A stretch of 64,000 bases of DNA, from the NCBI GenBank assembly GCA_024752435.1, contig CP103031.1:1112001-1176000 (forward strand). Direction: 5' to 3'. This DNA comes from Allantophomopsis cytisporea. Taxonomy: Eukaryota; Ascomycota; Leotiomycetes; Phacidiales; Phacidiaceae. Below the pieces are notes generated by a model. It was not told where the DNA came from. It searched no databases and was given only the letters and a program-made list of their open reading frames with translations. The translations under genes and the position numbers were made by a program. This document shows, in pieces, positions 46,421 to 58,322 of this stretch. How positions within the stretch are numbered: position 1 is the stretch's first letter; each line of letters opens with the position of its first letter.

Positions 46421-47239
46421 CTAATCATAAGCCTCCTCGTAGGCCTCCTCGTATTCCTCGCGAGCCTCTTCAACTTCCTCACGATCGCTGCTAGATACCG
46501 AAGATCCGGATCTGGTCTCATCTGGTAGGTCGCGTGGGTAGTCATCCACGTACTCTTCGGGATCTCTAGGTGGTGAGTGGTGCTCATCGTCATCATCTAC
46601 AGCCAATAAATGTCAGTATAACTTTCCTGATAAAACCAGAAAATTATGATTTTAGAATGAGTGTCACGAACCTAAAGCCTCAGCAATAAGAGCACCACCA
46701 ATGGCACCGACTGCCAATCCACCAGCAGCTCCGATCATCATGTTGGTCTTGTCAGATCTGCCGCTATCGGCTGGTGCACCGCCATATGATCCGCTGGGTG
46801 GTGGTCCTTGGGAGTAGTTGTCATAATAGCCTTCGCGAGACTGGATTGGTGGAGGTGGAGGCGAAGACACGGAAGTAGGGGCCTCCAACTGTGCTTGTCT
46901 GCTCACGAGTTCAAGGTACCACCATCTCTGTGCAGCTGGCTCCCACAAAGCAGTCCAGCCCTGGGGAACCCACGGAGGGCTAGGAGCTCCGTAGTTTGAA
47001 GCTGGTGGTGGTGGTGCATAGCCGGATTGTGGTGGTGGCGGTGTCTGCTGATATTGAGGTTGACCGTATGGAGGTCCGTAACCAGGCTGCTGTGGCGGCG
47101 GCGGTGGTGCGTAGCCAGATTGAGGTGGTGGTGGTGTTTGTTGATATTGTGGTTGACCGTATGGAGGCTGTTGATTATAATGAGGCTGCTGGCCGTAAGG
47201 AGGATATCCGCCGCCGCCGTATGGTTGTTGGTAAGACAT
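46421..47239 (-). CDS. Pro/Tyr/Gly-rich protein with WW-like domain and glycine zipper
   Basis: Two exons: 47239-46672 and 46596-46421, giving 247 aa. The first 85 residues are low-complexity QPPYGQPQYQQTPPPP repeats. Residues about 88-118 resemble a WW domain (PQGWTALWEPAAQRWWYLE), with the second signature Trp apparently replaced by Leu in QAQLEAP. A glycine zipper follows near 165-188 (IGAAGGLAVGAIGGALIAEAL), a motif that inserts in or packs at membranes. The tail from exon 2 is highly acidic (Asp/Glu with Tyr). The intron donor is the rare GTTCGT. Function is unknown; WW and polyproline segments suggest protein-protein contacts. Confidence 0.82.
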
Positions 47240-48011
47240 GATTTTGAGTTGATATGTGTTTTCAGGAGAAAAGTATGAGAATGAAAAGAGACGGTGGTGA
47301 ATGAGGGATATCTACCTTATACTTTCTGTTCACTAGAGGGAATCACATAGGACATAGGAGAAGTATCTAAGCCACGTAGATGTGTTGCTAGCTTGGCATT
47401 GTAGTTAATTATGGAGATTTCCCAGGGCCCAACTCCTTGGCACTGTATCAATTCTGAGGGATATAAATGATTCCCGTTGTTCCGTAGTCATGTTCGTCAG
47501 ACAGAACCCGATAGCTGCAGTGGAGCACAGTTGTGGGGACCACTGAGAGAGCGGGGTGTCAGCTTTGCATGGGTTCAGCGTCTATGAATGACATCTATCA
47601 ATCAAATATGTCGAAGCTCGCGTACAAAAGACCTCGTTAGTGGAGCGCATGCACCAGTTAGAAGCTCATCGTAATATAAAAAGTATAAATATGCGCAAGC
47701 AGCAATGGTAGAAGACTTCGCAATCTCAAAGGATATTCAGGGATGATTATATAAGCAGGGTACACATCACGTGAGTATCTATGAATTTCCGAATTGTTCT
47801 ATGATGAAATTACAGGCTGGATGGTTCAGAAAATACTGCCGAGTTGAACAGAACACAATGATGCACGCTTGCTAAGTGTACATATTAGCACTAGAATATG
47901 TGATTGTACTACGAGATCAAAGTAAAACCTATACCCAAATATGATAGCAAGTGCACCTTGGAATTATCTCATCATCACAAAGCAAATGCCCATACAACCC
48001 TTTTATTATCT
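47240..48011. other. Intergenic region
   Basis: About 0.77 kb: the promoter of the glycine-zipper gene and the 3' flank of the GH3 gene. No distinct feature was recognised. Confidence 0.4.
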
Positions 48012-50375
48012 CTAAGGCTGTGGCCAAGCCTCCAAAAGTGCCTCATCACCTACCAGCTCGAAGTTGGTCGACGCCTGCGTTGGCACATCCACAAGGAGGT
48101 TATAGCTTCCCGGATAAAGGACTCTATGGCCCAGCTCGTTTCTGCGTGACAGCACTCCGAGCGTGAGATTCAGACCCACAATCCGAGTTTCGCTTAAAGC
48201 AACGTCGCGAAGACGGGTGTATGCAGCAAGTTCTTTGATTGGGTAGGGTGTTGGTCCATATTCACCAGACAAGAAGGCCAGAAGTACGAAATCAGAGGTT
48301 GAGGCTGTCGTGTTTAATGCAGTGCTGCCGACATTGGTCACCGAGACTGAAGGGAGGGTAGCTGTTGGGAACGGGCATAGGTCGAGGTTGGTTTCTTTGC
48401 ATGAGGCTATCAGCGAAGAGATATTGAAGACTGGTGTCGACGACGTCGTGTTTGTAGATGTGAAGAGGAGAGAAAAGTTCGTGTAGTGAAGACCATAGCC
48501 GAAAGGAAGGACAGAGTTGTTGTAAAATTTATAGGTTCGTCCTGGGTTCGTGGAACTGGGTCGAAGAGTCATGTCCGTCATGGGGACTTGATCCACATAC
48601 TCAGCTGGGTATTGTGTTATGGGGAGACGCCCAGCAGGATTTTTTACGCCCGTGAGAACATCGAAGACTGCAGGGCCACCATCTTGGCCTGGATACCCTG
48701 CCCACAAGATAGAAGATATGTTGTTGTTTGAAAGAAGAGGTGTATCATCTAATTGACTCCCTAGCTGGATTATTACCAGAGGCTTTCCAAGTGCTGCAAG
48801 CTGTTCGATCAGTGTGAGCTGAGATGGACTCCATGAGATCGAGTATCTGTCATGCTCTTCACTTTCAACACTTGTATCAATGCCACCGAAGTACAAAATA
48901 TAGTCTGAGTTGGCAGCAGCTTCCAAGGCTAGGTCGGTCCAGTTGCCCGTAGTGCTGTTTTCTGCTATTGGTCCGTCGGCGTAGTTGATAGTTAAACCAA
49001 GCTCTTGAGCGGCATACAGCGGGGTATGAACGTATGGCGGGATTCCATTGTAGCTGCCGACCAGCGGGTCTGTAGCATTACCCCAGTTCCCAATGATTGC
49101 AACTGATGTTGAGTTAATTAGACTAAGTGGGAGCAGTCCATCATTCTTCAATAGGACAAATCCATCCGCTGCAGATTGGCGTGCCAATTTTTGTGCAGCA
49201 GGCGTGTTGACATCATCCCAAGAGAGTGACCGATATGAAATGTCCGAGGCAGGGTCGAAATAACCAACATTCACAAGGCCTTGATATTGACGAATAAGTG
49301 CGCGATCAAGGACATCATTGCTTAGAAAGGATTGATTGTAGGCTCCAACAACATCGGTCTTGTTCCAGTATTCGCACACGGTATCTGTACCGGCGGTGTA
49401 TGATATTCCAGCCGCTTCAGCTGCCGTCGATGTGTAGTTATGGCCGTCGAAAATATCCACAATAGCGTCACAGTCGCTTGTAATGTATTGATTGTCAGTC
49501 GTCCAGCCCCAGTGCTCGCGTAGGATTGTTTCCATAAGGTATGAGTTTGCACAAGCAGGAATTCCATTGATAGAATTGTAGGAACACATGACGGAACCCA
49601 CATTGGAGTCACGCGCGCATTGTTGGAATGGAGGAAGATAGTACTCAGCAAGATCTTGACTCGAGACAATGGCATTGAACGTATGTCTGGTGTATCCACC
49701 CCAATTCTCCATATCATAAGCAGCAAAGTGCTTGCAAGTTGCAATGACCTTTCTGATTGGGGGATTGAGACCACCCTCAAGGCCTAGCAAGAGATGCTTG
49801 ACATAGTTGGTAATTCGAAACGGATCCTCTCCAGGAGTTTCTGGTCCTCTTCCCCAGCGTGGATCTTTGTATGGATTAATGTTTGGCGTCCAGAAATCCA
49901 ATCCAGCTCTACCCACATTGCTGAATGCGCGGGCCTCGGTGCTGACAATGCTACCGACAGATTCGATCAAATCATCATCGAAAGCTGCGGACATGAGGAT
50001 AGGATCAGGAAACGAGGTAGCATAGGAGTATTCTCCAGATGATGAGAAGTTTACTGCTGGTGATAGTGCCACTCCATGAAGAGCTTCACTCCACCAGTAG
50101 TATGCTGGAAGGCCAAGTCGTGGAACACCAGGGCTCTTGCTATCACACGCTTAGTAATTGATAACAAGGGCAATCTCATAAATATCTTACTCTACCATGA
50201 TTAAGAGTTTCTCCTCAGTAGTCATGGCTGCAACAATTGCTGCTGCTCTGTCATAAGAAGAGGCATTGGTATTGCAGACCAAATTGCTGGTAAGAAGCTC
50301 AGTGCCATTGGCACAATTGGGGAATGTTATGGAAATAGATTCCCCTGCAAAAGGATTGTACGGATTTATTGACAT
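48012..50375 (-). CDS. GH3 beta-xylosidase (exo-1,4-beta-D-xylosidase type)
   Basis: Two exons: 50375-50191 and 50139-48012, giving 770 aa. The joined sequence reads MVDKSPGVPRLGLPAYYWWSEALHGVA, a hallmark of fungal GH3 xylosidases. The substrate loop WGRGPETPGEDPF and the nucleophile motif YITSDCDAI are present. The (alpha/beta)6 sandwich follows (residues about 380-600), then a fibronectin-like C-terminal domain. It releases xylose from xylo-oligosaccharides, and some relatives also act on arabinosides. Unlike typical family members, the predicted start MSINPYNPF has no signal peptide although the mature region (FPNC, VCNTNASSYDRA) looks like the secreted enzyme. Either a signal exon upstream was missed or export was lost. 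Confidence 0.94.
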
Positions 50376-51234
50376 TATGACAAACTGGAGAGTAGATTGG
50401 AATAATCTTGATATCCAATTTCCCTGGAGGTGAGATTTATATCTAATTTGAAGTGGCTATCAGAGTACGTTCAATGAAGCATTCTATGTACCTTATTGGA
50501 CTTTTCTCCATACAAAATGCACATACTGACCGCTTCCCCTCATTTCCAACTCCGTTCAACTCCGGCCACCTTACTATCATCTTTCTGTACTCATCTTGCT
50601 TGCATTCTGGTACTCTAAAGACATGAACCATGAAGATCCAGTTTCCCAATTGTCGGCTAAATGAGAAAAGAGGGGAGACTGTATTCTCTTATTACCATGA
50701 TTTATGATTGGGAGTGCATTCGGCAGTCAAGATTTTATAAGAACGTCTACTGATCTCCAATAAAAAGTTCCAAAGCAGATGTCGACACCAGTCGACATGA
50801 AATATTTCATAGATGACATCGGATGTGAAGTACGATTGTTGGGCAATGCGGGTAAATGTATCGGGTAAACGCAGATCGCTGTGGTTTGTCCCGAGGCACA
50901 ATAGATCGGGGAAGCGATTCGCTAGATATGTCCGAAGCAGATCCACCAGATGAGATCCCAGGGTAAAGTCCACGATTAGCAAGAACGTGGGGAATGAGAA
51001 GAATCCTCCCCCTCACTAGGAACTGGTTGATGGACGTGAGTGAGTATCAACCGGGTTTTAGAGATGCAGAAGCTTTTCATTGGATGTAGGACTAGAGAAA
51101 ATTGTCGCATATCAGCCAGCCATGAAAGTACCAAATCGTTTTTAAAGTACTCTGAGGAGACTTTGTTTTATTGAAGCTCTATTTACAGTCGTGCTCGCCA
51201 ATTTGGCTTTAGTCTCTCACTTTCCGTCTTCCAT
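50376..51234. other. Intergenic region between GH3 and GH53 genes
   Basis: About 0.86 kb of GH3 promoter and GH53 3' flank. Short minus-strand frames here show no protein-like conservation pattern. Confidence 0.4.
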
Positions 51235-52528
51235 TCACGTCTTCACCCTGAAGATATTGACTGATGGTCTCGAATACCCTACAGTGTGTTCAGGATCACT
51301 GTAATCTGGCGAGAAAAGAATTGCATCACTACAATTGCTGCCCAGGGAAGTGTTGTTGAGCCAAGCAGGTTCCCAATAGTGAACTCCACGCCCTAATCCA
51401 TTCGGCACCTGCTGAACAATACTGATAACGTCATCAGTCCAGATGATTTGACCCTGAACGCTATAAGGAATCTCTGGCTCTGAAGATGTCGGAATAGGAT
51501 TATACTCTCCATTACAAATGGCTGGATAATCTGTTTCAACAACCTGCAAAGGCTTTCCGTACTGTTTGGCGAGAGTATTCAGAGTCGTACGCAAATTATC
51601 AAATGTTGCTGCTGTTCCATAGAATGGATAGAACGAGAAACCAAAAACATCCCATGCAGTGAGAGGAACGCCATTGGCAGTCAAAGCACCGAACCAACGC
51701 TGTTGAAGGGTCAAGTTCCATCCGTCATCAATATGAATCATGACCTGCGGCTTGGGTGTTCCAAGAGCAATTGCATCGTCCACGCCTGCTCGTGCAGATT
51801 TCCAAAGTGTGGCCAGATTCGAGAAGTTGGCTACTGTTGCTATCCATGGCTCCACATCGACATCGGCGTATCCTAGGGGCCACAAGATTCCATGACGAAT
51901 CTCGTTTCCCAGAGCGACAATTTCGAGATTGATTCCATTTTGTGTAAATGCCTGAAGTGTATCACGCACATAGTCTCGAAGTGTTAGGGCTAGTGATCCA
52001 AGTTCTTGAGGCCAAGCTGCTGGTGGAGGTTGTTTATTTGGATCAGCCCACGAATCACTGTTGAAAGTCAGATTTCATCCATCGATCTTAGTGTATACAT
52101 AAAGACAACTCTCATCATGTGTGTATATACTTACGAGAAATGAAAATCTAGATAGATCTTGTAACCCTCATGTTGGAATCTCTTCGCAAGATTTAGTGTA
52201 TACTGAAGGCCATTTGTACCTCCAACTGGATCCACCCATATCCTTAAGCGTACAGTATTCATCCCACCATCTCCCAGAATTGCTTCGGCAGGTCTCGTCT
52301 GGTTGTATCGACTGGTGTCTTTATAAATTGCACCCCCCTCTTCGAGAGTTAAAAGAGAGCTGAGGTCATGCCCTTTATAGAAATAATTCTTCGATTCTTT
52401 GGGATGTCTATAGAGGATTTAGCGAAATTTGGGTTTATTCATTTATTTAACAATGGTTGAAAATACCCAGGAGGCGCAGCAGCTGCTAGGAGAGGAGTAA
52501 GGAGAAGAAAAGCATTGCGAAACAACAT
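51235..52528 (-). CDS. GH53 arabinogalactan endo-beta-1,4-galactanase, secreted
   Basis: Three exons: 52528-52467, 52407-52135, 52057-51235, giving 385 aa. A signal peptide is encoded by exon 1 (FLLLTPLLAAAA). The mature protein starts with the family segment YFYKGHDLSSL, continues with NTVRLRIWVDP and YKIYLDFHFSDSWADP, and carries both catalytic glutamates: the acid/base in VALGNEI and the nucleophile in QVVETDYP. It cuts beta-1,4-galactan side chains of rhamnogalacturonan I. Introns have standard borders (GTATTT, GTAAGT donors). Neighbouring GH3 and CE8 genes point to pectin and hemicellulose breakdown. Plant-polymer inducibility is expected from the family but not shown here. Confidence 0.95.
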
Positions 52529-52615
52529 TATGGAATCGAGAATCGAGCAGTATCCCGATTGCACTCTACGTAGCAGACAATCAAGAAGACAGCATGGCAG
52601 CAGATGCCATGGCTA

Positions 52616-52623
52616 TACTTATA
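52616..52623 (-). promoter_or_regulatory. TATA-like box of the GH53 gene
   Basis: TATAAGTA on the minus strand, 88 bp upstream of the ATG at 52528. Confidence 0.45.
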
Positions 52624-53594
52624 TGTCTCCAAAAATCCGAAATTTGATTTCCTAATCGTCATAATCCTTGGCATTTCATGGAAATTCTCAGTTCATTTCC
52701 GTGGGCTCGTGAGCCACCCGGAAAAACAAAGCCAGGACGTTGGACATCACCCAAATCCGGGAGTAATTTGTCCGAGTACCCTTGTTCGTTATCTACGAGA
52801 TTTCATTTCTTCTGGAAATGAAATTGTGAGTTTCCAACAGTGCAAGTGGCTGAGAATCATGATCGAGTGTTGTGTCATCTGAGTGTCGGCACGTAATGTG
52901 GGGTAAACTATGGGGTAGCTTAAGCTTAGCTGGTAGTAGCGCCTAACTTCAAATGAGTTGGTGGATAGTCCAGATACGAAATCCATGCATAATTTATCCG
53001 CACCATAGAGGGGCAAGTGCTATTCTGATGGTATTGGGCCAAGACGGTCAACAGTGAAAGGATGGTTTGTTTGAATATTCAGAAGGGCATCAGAACATCC
53101 ATGTGTTTTGTGTAATTAAGTCACGCATAATGTGACTGTAACCTGGTGCCGTGGAAGCTACGTGCTTATCCGTCAAGTTGTAGCATCAAGGTAGCTGAAC
53201 TGAATAATTTATCTCTCTCAACTACTTCTATCAACTAATTCCGATGTAGTCATATATAGATATTCTATTGCTTCTACGTTTCAGGTGTAAACAGTACTCA
53301 TTTCGCAGATTAAATAGTACCTTGGTATGAAGTGATTTTAAATTTGCTATATATTCAACTGCAAATCCCGTTAAGTGCTATGCTACACAAGTCCAATGGA
53401 ACATGGAATAGAACGAATCATAGTCACGTTTCTGGATCACTAATGTGGAGGTTCTTTGCGTTATGCGTTCAACCCAACTAGAAATTCTAGGCTACTCATA
53501 ATGAGAAGGCTACTGATCCTCATGTATTTCTGAAAATGTACTATGTATCCTCTTCTGCTTCATAATTCTTAACCAGATCGACATCATCAGTATA
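52624..53594. other. Intergenic region
   Basis: About 0.97 kb between the GH53 promoter and the 3' end of the ankyrin/DUF6590 gene. No gene-like frame was recognised. Confidence 0.45.
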
Positions 53595-56500
53595 TTAATA
53601 GATGCTAATAGATTCATTCTGGTTTTGAATAACACGAAAATTCTCGGAAAATTGCTTGAGATACTTCTTGTCGACCACTCCGGTGAAGAGCACTTTGACA
53701 TTATATTCGATAGTATATAGTTTCGCAAAATTGATTCTTGACAGCGGATCAAGCCGCTCAAATGGACTTTTAGGGTCGATCCTAATAGGATGCAATCCGA
53801 GTTCTTGCTCCCCTTGGAGAAGTTCGGGCACATCGTTCCCTGTGAAAGCAATGGCGTGATCTTGCGGTTGAACACCAGCTTTTTTAGTAGCTTGTCCCCC
53901 ATAGGTCAATATAGGTCTGTGATTTGTCAGTTAGACATAATCTTCAGTTCTGAAAGTGGTACTCACACGCAGATACAATGTCCTTTGTAAACATTGATAA
54001 TGGCAAACCGACGTATGCTATGATACGCTCTTTCGCCAGATTTTGAATCTCCTGCACTTGAAAATGATATGTCGCTACCTGAGATGATTGAGGAGGAACG
54101 GGAGACACCAAGAGGTTCACTCCAAAGGATCTTGAATACCTATGGTCTTCAGCTATATTTTAACCATATTGGGAGTAGGTTTTAGTTACTTTACCAACTG
54201 CAAAATCCTTCGGAATGTGCACTTTGTACCCTGTAATACAATCAGTAGATACGACATTGAAGCAGAAATCAAACCTACGGGGATCAAGCTTCTCAGTCTT
54301 CCCTCTAGTACCATTAATATGTAGAAGTCGTGAATTAGTCGATGGTAAGCTCTTTGAATGTACTGCAAAATCTGTAACAGAGACGACCGAGCTTCTTAGA
54401 ACTGTAAATTTTCTAGCCAGAGATTGAGAACTCACCAAAATTTGATTCGGGTTTCTGAATCGAAGTGGAAAAACCAGGCGGCTTCAAAGTGTCAGGAATG
54501 AGCACCTGGTCTGTCCCCAAGGATGTCACGCTCTCAGGACCGAATAACATAGAGCCCTCAGATTGTGAAGAGCTAGCACTGCTCGACTTCAAGTCACCCT
54601 GGTACGTCTGAAGAGAAAGAAGACTGTTCTTTCTGAGGACATTCAATCCGACTCTCCAAGCGCAATCTATTGCGGTTGACACTGGATTGCGGCGATAGCT
54701 ATCGTATAGATCAACATCTGCATGCCATCGTAGCAGTAGCAGACACATATTCAGATTTTGGTGCTTCACTGCCTCAATCAACGCCAGGTGTTTGCCATCA
54801 CTGATATTAGGATCTGCATTTCTTTCGATCAGATACTCCGTTGTTTTCAGGTGATTACCCTGACAAGCCTCGATCAAAGGGAGGCGCCCACTACTGGGTA
54901 CGTTGATGTGGTCCTGCGATAAACGCTCCTCGTCGATTTGTCGAAGAACCTGTATATCTCCATGCCTTGCTGCTGTGCAGTAAATATCAGAGATAGAGGG
55001 CAGTAGGTGAAATGACCAGGGGTTTTCTTCGCTATATATTTCAGAATTATGACCCTCACTTAAGCCTGCTGCGGCTTTCGCAGTTTTTGTCTGGAAATTT
55101 GGTATCGCGGAGCGTCTAAACTCATGCGTCAAAAGGTCGTATTCGATTGCTCTCGCAGGAACAACACTGCCAATGCCGAATGACAAAATTGCAGCTGATA
55201 AAATTCCATAGAGTTTCCCAGTCCTAGCGTCGATGACCCACGATCCAGAATCTCCTGGCTCTAAATCTACGTTAGAATTAAAGCTGCTTGGACAAGTTTT
55301 TGAATCAGTAATTAATAGCAAACCTTACCTAAAGAGCCTTTTGAAATCTCAAACGCCCACTTGTCACCGTACGCAATTGACTTTAGCGGCTTTATGGAGT
55401 AGGCCTTGCCTAGACCTCGGCCTCTCATCTGGCCCCTTTGAGTCAAGATGATTACGTCTCCCTCTGGTGGCTGAACACTAATCTCAGTAACAAAGCTTGT
55501 CGCCACTGGTGGCTCTTGTTCATCTGATGCGTCTTGTGAATTGATTCGATTGATCCCACGATTTGCAATAACGTCATTCTTGATTGTGGCCCAGTCAGCT
55601 TGAGTTCCAACAAGTTCCGGATTTGCATGAAATTCAACTGATTGCGGACTTCCTTGCGATTCTGTCAAGTTCAGTCTTGGAAGGGAATAACGACTAGCAG
55701 TTCCATGTTGATCCTCACGTCGGCTGCTTGAGGATATAGAGACTAATCCTTTCTCGGTGTCATCCCACAAATATAGATCATCGCTCTTGAGAATAGACGG
55801 TTGGTTAAACCTATCTGATAAGCTTCTGTGGCGAGTATTTTGTGAGATACCAGAGAATGCATGAGCAACTGTGATTCCTTGTACTATATTTGCAGGATAA
55901 TAAGCTAGCGGGGGTAGGTTGACAATGCCTCCAAGTGTGGAGACTTGCTTGAGATTTGTGTCAGGTTCTAAGACTTTGCGGTTCGAAGGTGTTCGAGTAA
56001 TAATGCCAACGCCGCAGGCGTCAATGCATACATCGCTCATAAGGATACTTTCGTTTATAGATATATCATATCCAGTAATATCTTCGAGAGACTTGACCAA
56101 ATACCCAACCCCAAAGCCATACTGCAACTCTTTCGTAAGCACAGTAAAACGAAGAGGAGAAAGTAAATAAACCTTTTTGTCATCAAGATAATTCCTGGCC
56201 ACACGCATCGCTCGACTTGCAACCTCTCGCACTTGATGCAAAATCACGGCATACGGTACTGCAGATATCTGTTCTTCTCCAAACATCCAACAGAATAGCC
56301 AAGGTCGATCGTGAACTGGTATGCTTCCATATATAGTGCCGCGGTTCTCTTCAAACTCTGCCCAAAGTTCATTCTTTATAGTAGCCCAGTCTCTGGCCGT
56401 TTCATTTGCAACATGCCATCGTGAGACTCCATTTGCTGTCTCAATGATATCCCCACATGAAGTCTGGTCTCTCAATCGCAAGAGTTTTGCATGATAAGGT

Positions 56501-56604
56501 GATCTAAACAACGAATACAAAGTCCGTCGGGGACTGAATGAGCTCAGATTAGATGGCTTGAGCTCATCAATCACCGATGTCATCGTCGAAGTCGATACAG
56601 ACAT
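53595..56604 (-). CDS. Multidomain protein: GDSG (trypsin-like) segment, ankyrin repeats, DUF6590
   Basis: Five exons: 56604-55329, 55260-54436, 54371-54190, 54139-53967, 53916-53595, giving 925 aa. Residues 1-425 form a large N-terminal region of unknown family. Exon 2 begins EPGDSGSWVIDARTGKLYG, the serine-protease-like GDSG motif (Ser near 430) that fungal proteins often carry before ankyrin repeats; a matching catalytic His and Asp could not be placed. Ankyrin-like repeats occupy about 500-600 (LPLIEACQGNHLKTTEYLIE). The C-terminal 220 residues are DUF6590-like: VFKILWSEPLG, RRFAIINVYKGHC and PILTYGGQATKKAGV, and its exons were joined to restore these motifs. It is divergent from the membrane-protein gene at 56933 with 328 bp between them. 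Function is unknown; this architecture occurs in fungal signalling and nonself gene repertoires. Confidence 0.82.
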
Positions 56605-56932
56605 TGAAAATTGCAGAAATTGTGCTGAACTAAAGATCCTTGAGGTGACAACTGGGGTGACAGTTCACTCAGCCGAAACAAGGCTGTATTGAAAGAATCT
56701 CATAGCTGGCATCACCGCCTATACAAGCCACCCTGCTTGCTGTTGCAAGGATTCATGTCATGGTCAGTTTGCATGTTACACACACTCGTGGAGCCTGGCT
56801 ATTGGGTGACGCCATCCCAAGCAACAAAGTCTTGAAGAGTAAGTATCAATTGAAGTTAGATTTGTCTGAACTTCATCTCTTATTTTTGATGGACAAAATA
56901 CTTAAACTTATATCCATTTTTTTTTCTCTGCG
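56605..56932. promoter_or_regulatory. Shared promoter of the head-to-head accessory pair
   Basis: 328 bp between two divergent ATGs, so the two genes may be co-regulated. No clear TATA or palindromic site was identified. Confidence 0.45.
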
Positions 56933-58213
56933 ATGATGAATTTGTCAGTCCCAATATTAGGTTCTAATGCTTCTTTTGTACCGTTGTCTTCCATTACAAC
57001 TGACGATAGTCTCGAAAAAGAGCTCAGAAGGCCTATCAATGTCCCAAATGGCCAGTCTTATCCAACGTTATCTTCTACGTTGAAAGATGAGATTGTTGCA
57101 AGACTCTGGCCTTCAGATGATTCAAGTACATGTGGCCGTAGCAGTGTTTTCGACGCATATTTTCGGTGATTCGCCATTTATGTTTTCAAATCAAAACTAA
57201 TTCATATACACTAGATACTTCCGTAAGTTGTGCGTTGAGGCTGAGGACACCAGTATTACTACATATCTAGACATATTTCAGCTTGTGGACTACCTTCGAG
57301 AAAATCAGCATGTTCCTCGCCGGAACCTCCTTGACTACTTTAAATCTCATCCTTCTCAATGCAACAATACACCATACGTAACCGATGAGAGCAGGCGTTA
57401 CAATAGCATTGACCTTTGTGTCCAATTGTGGCTTATGATAGACATGCGTCAAACTAGTGCAGTCAAGCCAGGAATCGGAGTTGAGAATACCTGGACAGCA
57501 GAACAGTCTTTAAAAGAAGCACTAGGAACTATGTTTCCACAAGTTCCCCTTTCGAGCAATAAGAAAGCAAATTGACCGTCTATATTCCAGGCTCAGAATC
57601 TTGAGAGGATTGGGGGGTTCGAATTCACTTGGTGTCATGACCTACGAGAACACCTAGCTTTGGATGAGGATGATGGACACAACTGGATTCATTGTTTTCA
57701 GCACATGGCTGTCCTTCGAAGAATAGCACAATCAAGTGCCAAAACACCTTTCCCCGTTGGGTTTCTTGATGAGACACTGGATACGGTGGCCTTGTTGATA
57801 CGGCGCCACAAGCCTGATGGAAGAAAATGGTTCAGTGCAAAGGAAGCTCTGCTCGAGAAAATAGGTAAACACTTACCTTTCGAGATAATAATTTGATACT
57901 AAAATCTGGAATATCAGGTCCTGAGTATTGCTTGGACCCAGCTGTAGGAAATCAACCTCTGAAACCCAACACACTCCTCCTCAAGCGCTACCAATATTGG
58001 GGAGAAAGTCTTGAACATCTCAAGGTCACCTTTGACGATACCGAACCTCGAACATTGAAACAATGGTGGTATAACAAACGACAAAGAACCGATTTCTGGA
58101 ACTTTACGATTACAGTTACAGGTGTGGCCTTGGCTGTTCTATTTGGATTTATTTCAACACTTATTGGCGCTATGCAGGTTTATCTATTATATCGTCCACC
58201 TCATCAGAAATAG
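56933..58213 (+). CDS. Fungal-specific protein with C-terminal membrane helix, function unknown
   Basis: Four exons: 56933-57165, 57215-57542, 57591-57864, 57918-58213, giving 376 aa. The architecture is typical of a widespread filamentous-fungal family: a helical cytosolic part with a WTAEQSL segment and LERIGGFEFTWCHDLREHL, then LLKRYQYWGESLEHL. It ends with a WWYNKRQRTDFWNFTITV motif leading into one membrane helix (about 345-368) and a short tail. Intron 2 has a poor donor (GTTCCC) but a TTGAC branch and CCAG acceptor, and it removes an in-frame stop. The GTAAGT at 57223 is coding. Members often lie near ankyrin, HET or NLR genes. The role is unknown. Confidence 0.78.
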
Positions 58214-58322
58214 AATTCTGCGTAGTACATAGACAAGGGAGAGTGTTGCGCATCTCAATAAAAAGGCAGCACATTGATACTTCGATGTAATATTTCATTT
58301 TCTATTTATACTATCTAGGGCT

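Noticed and set aside
57223..57228. GTAAGT as a splice donor
   Set aside because: The sequence reads through in frame as FRKLCVEAEDTS and no acceptor downstream restores the frame better.
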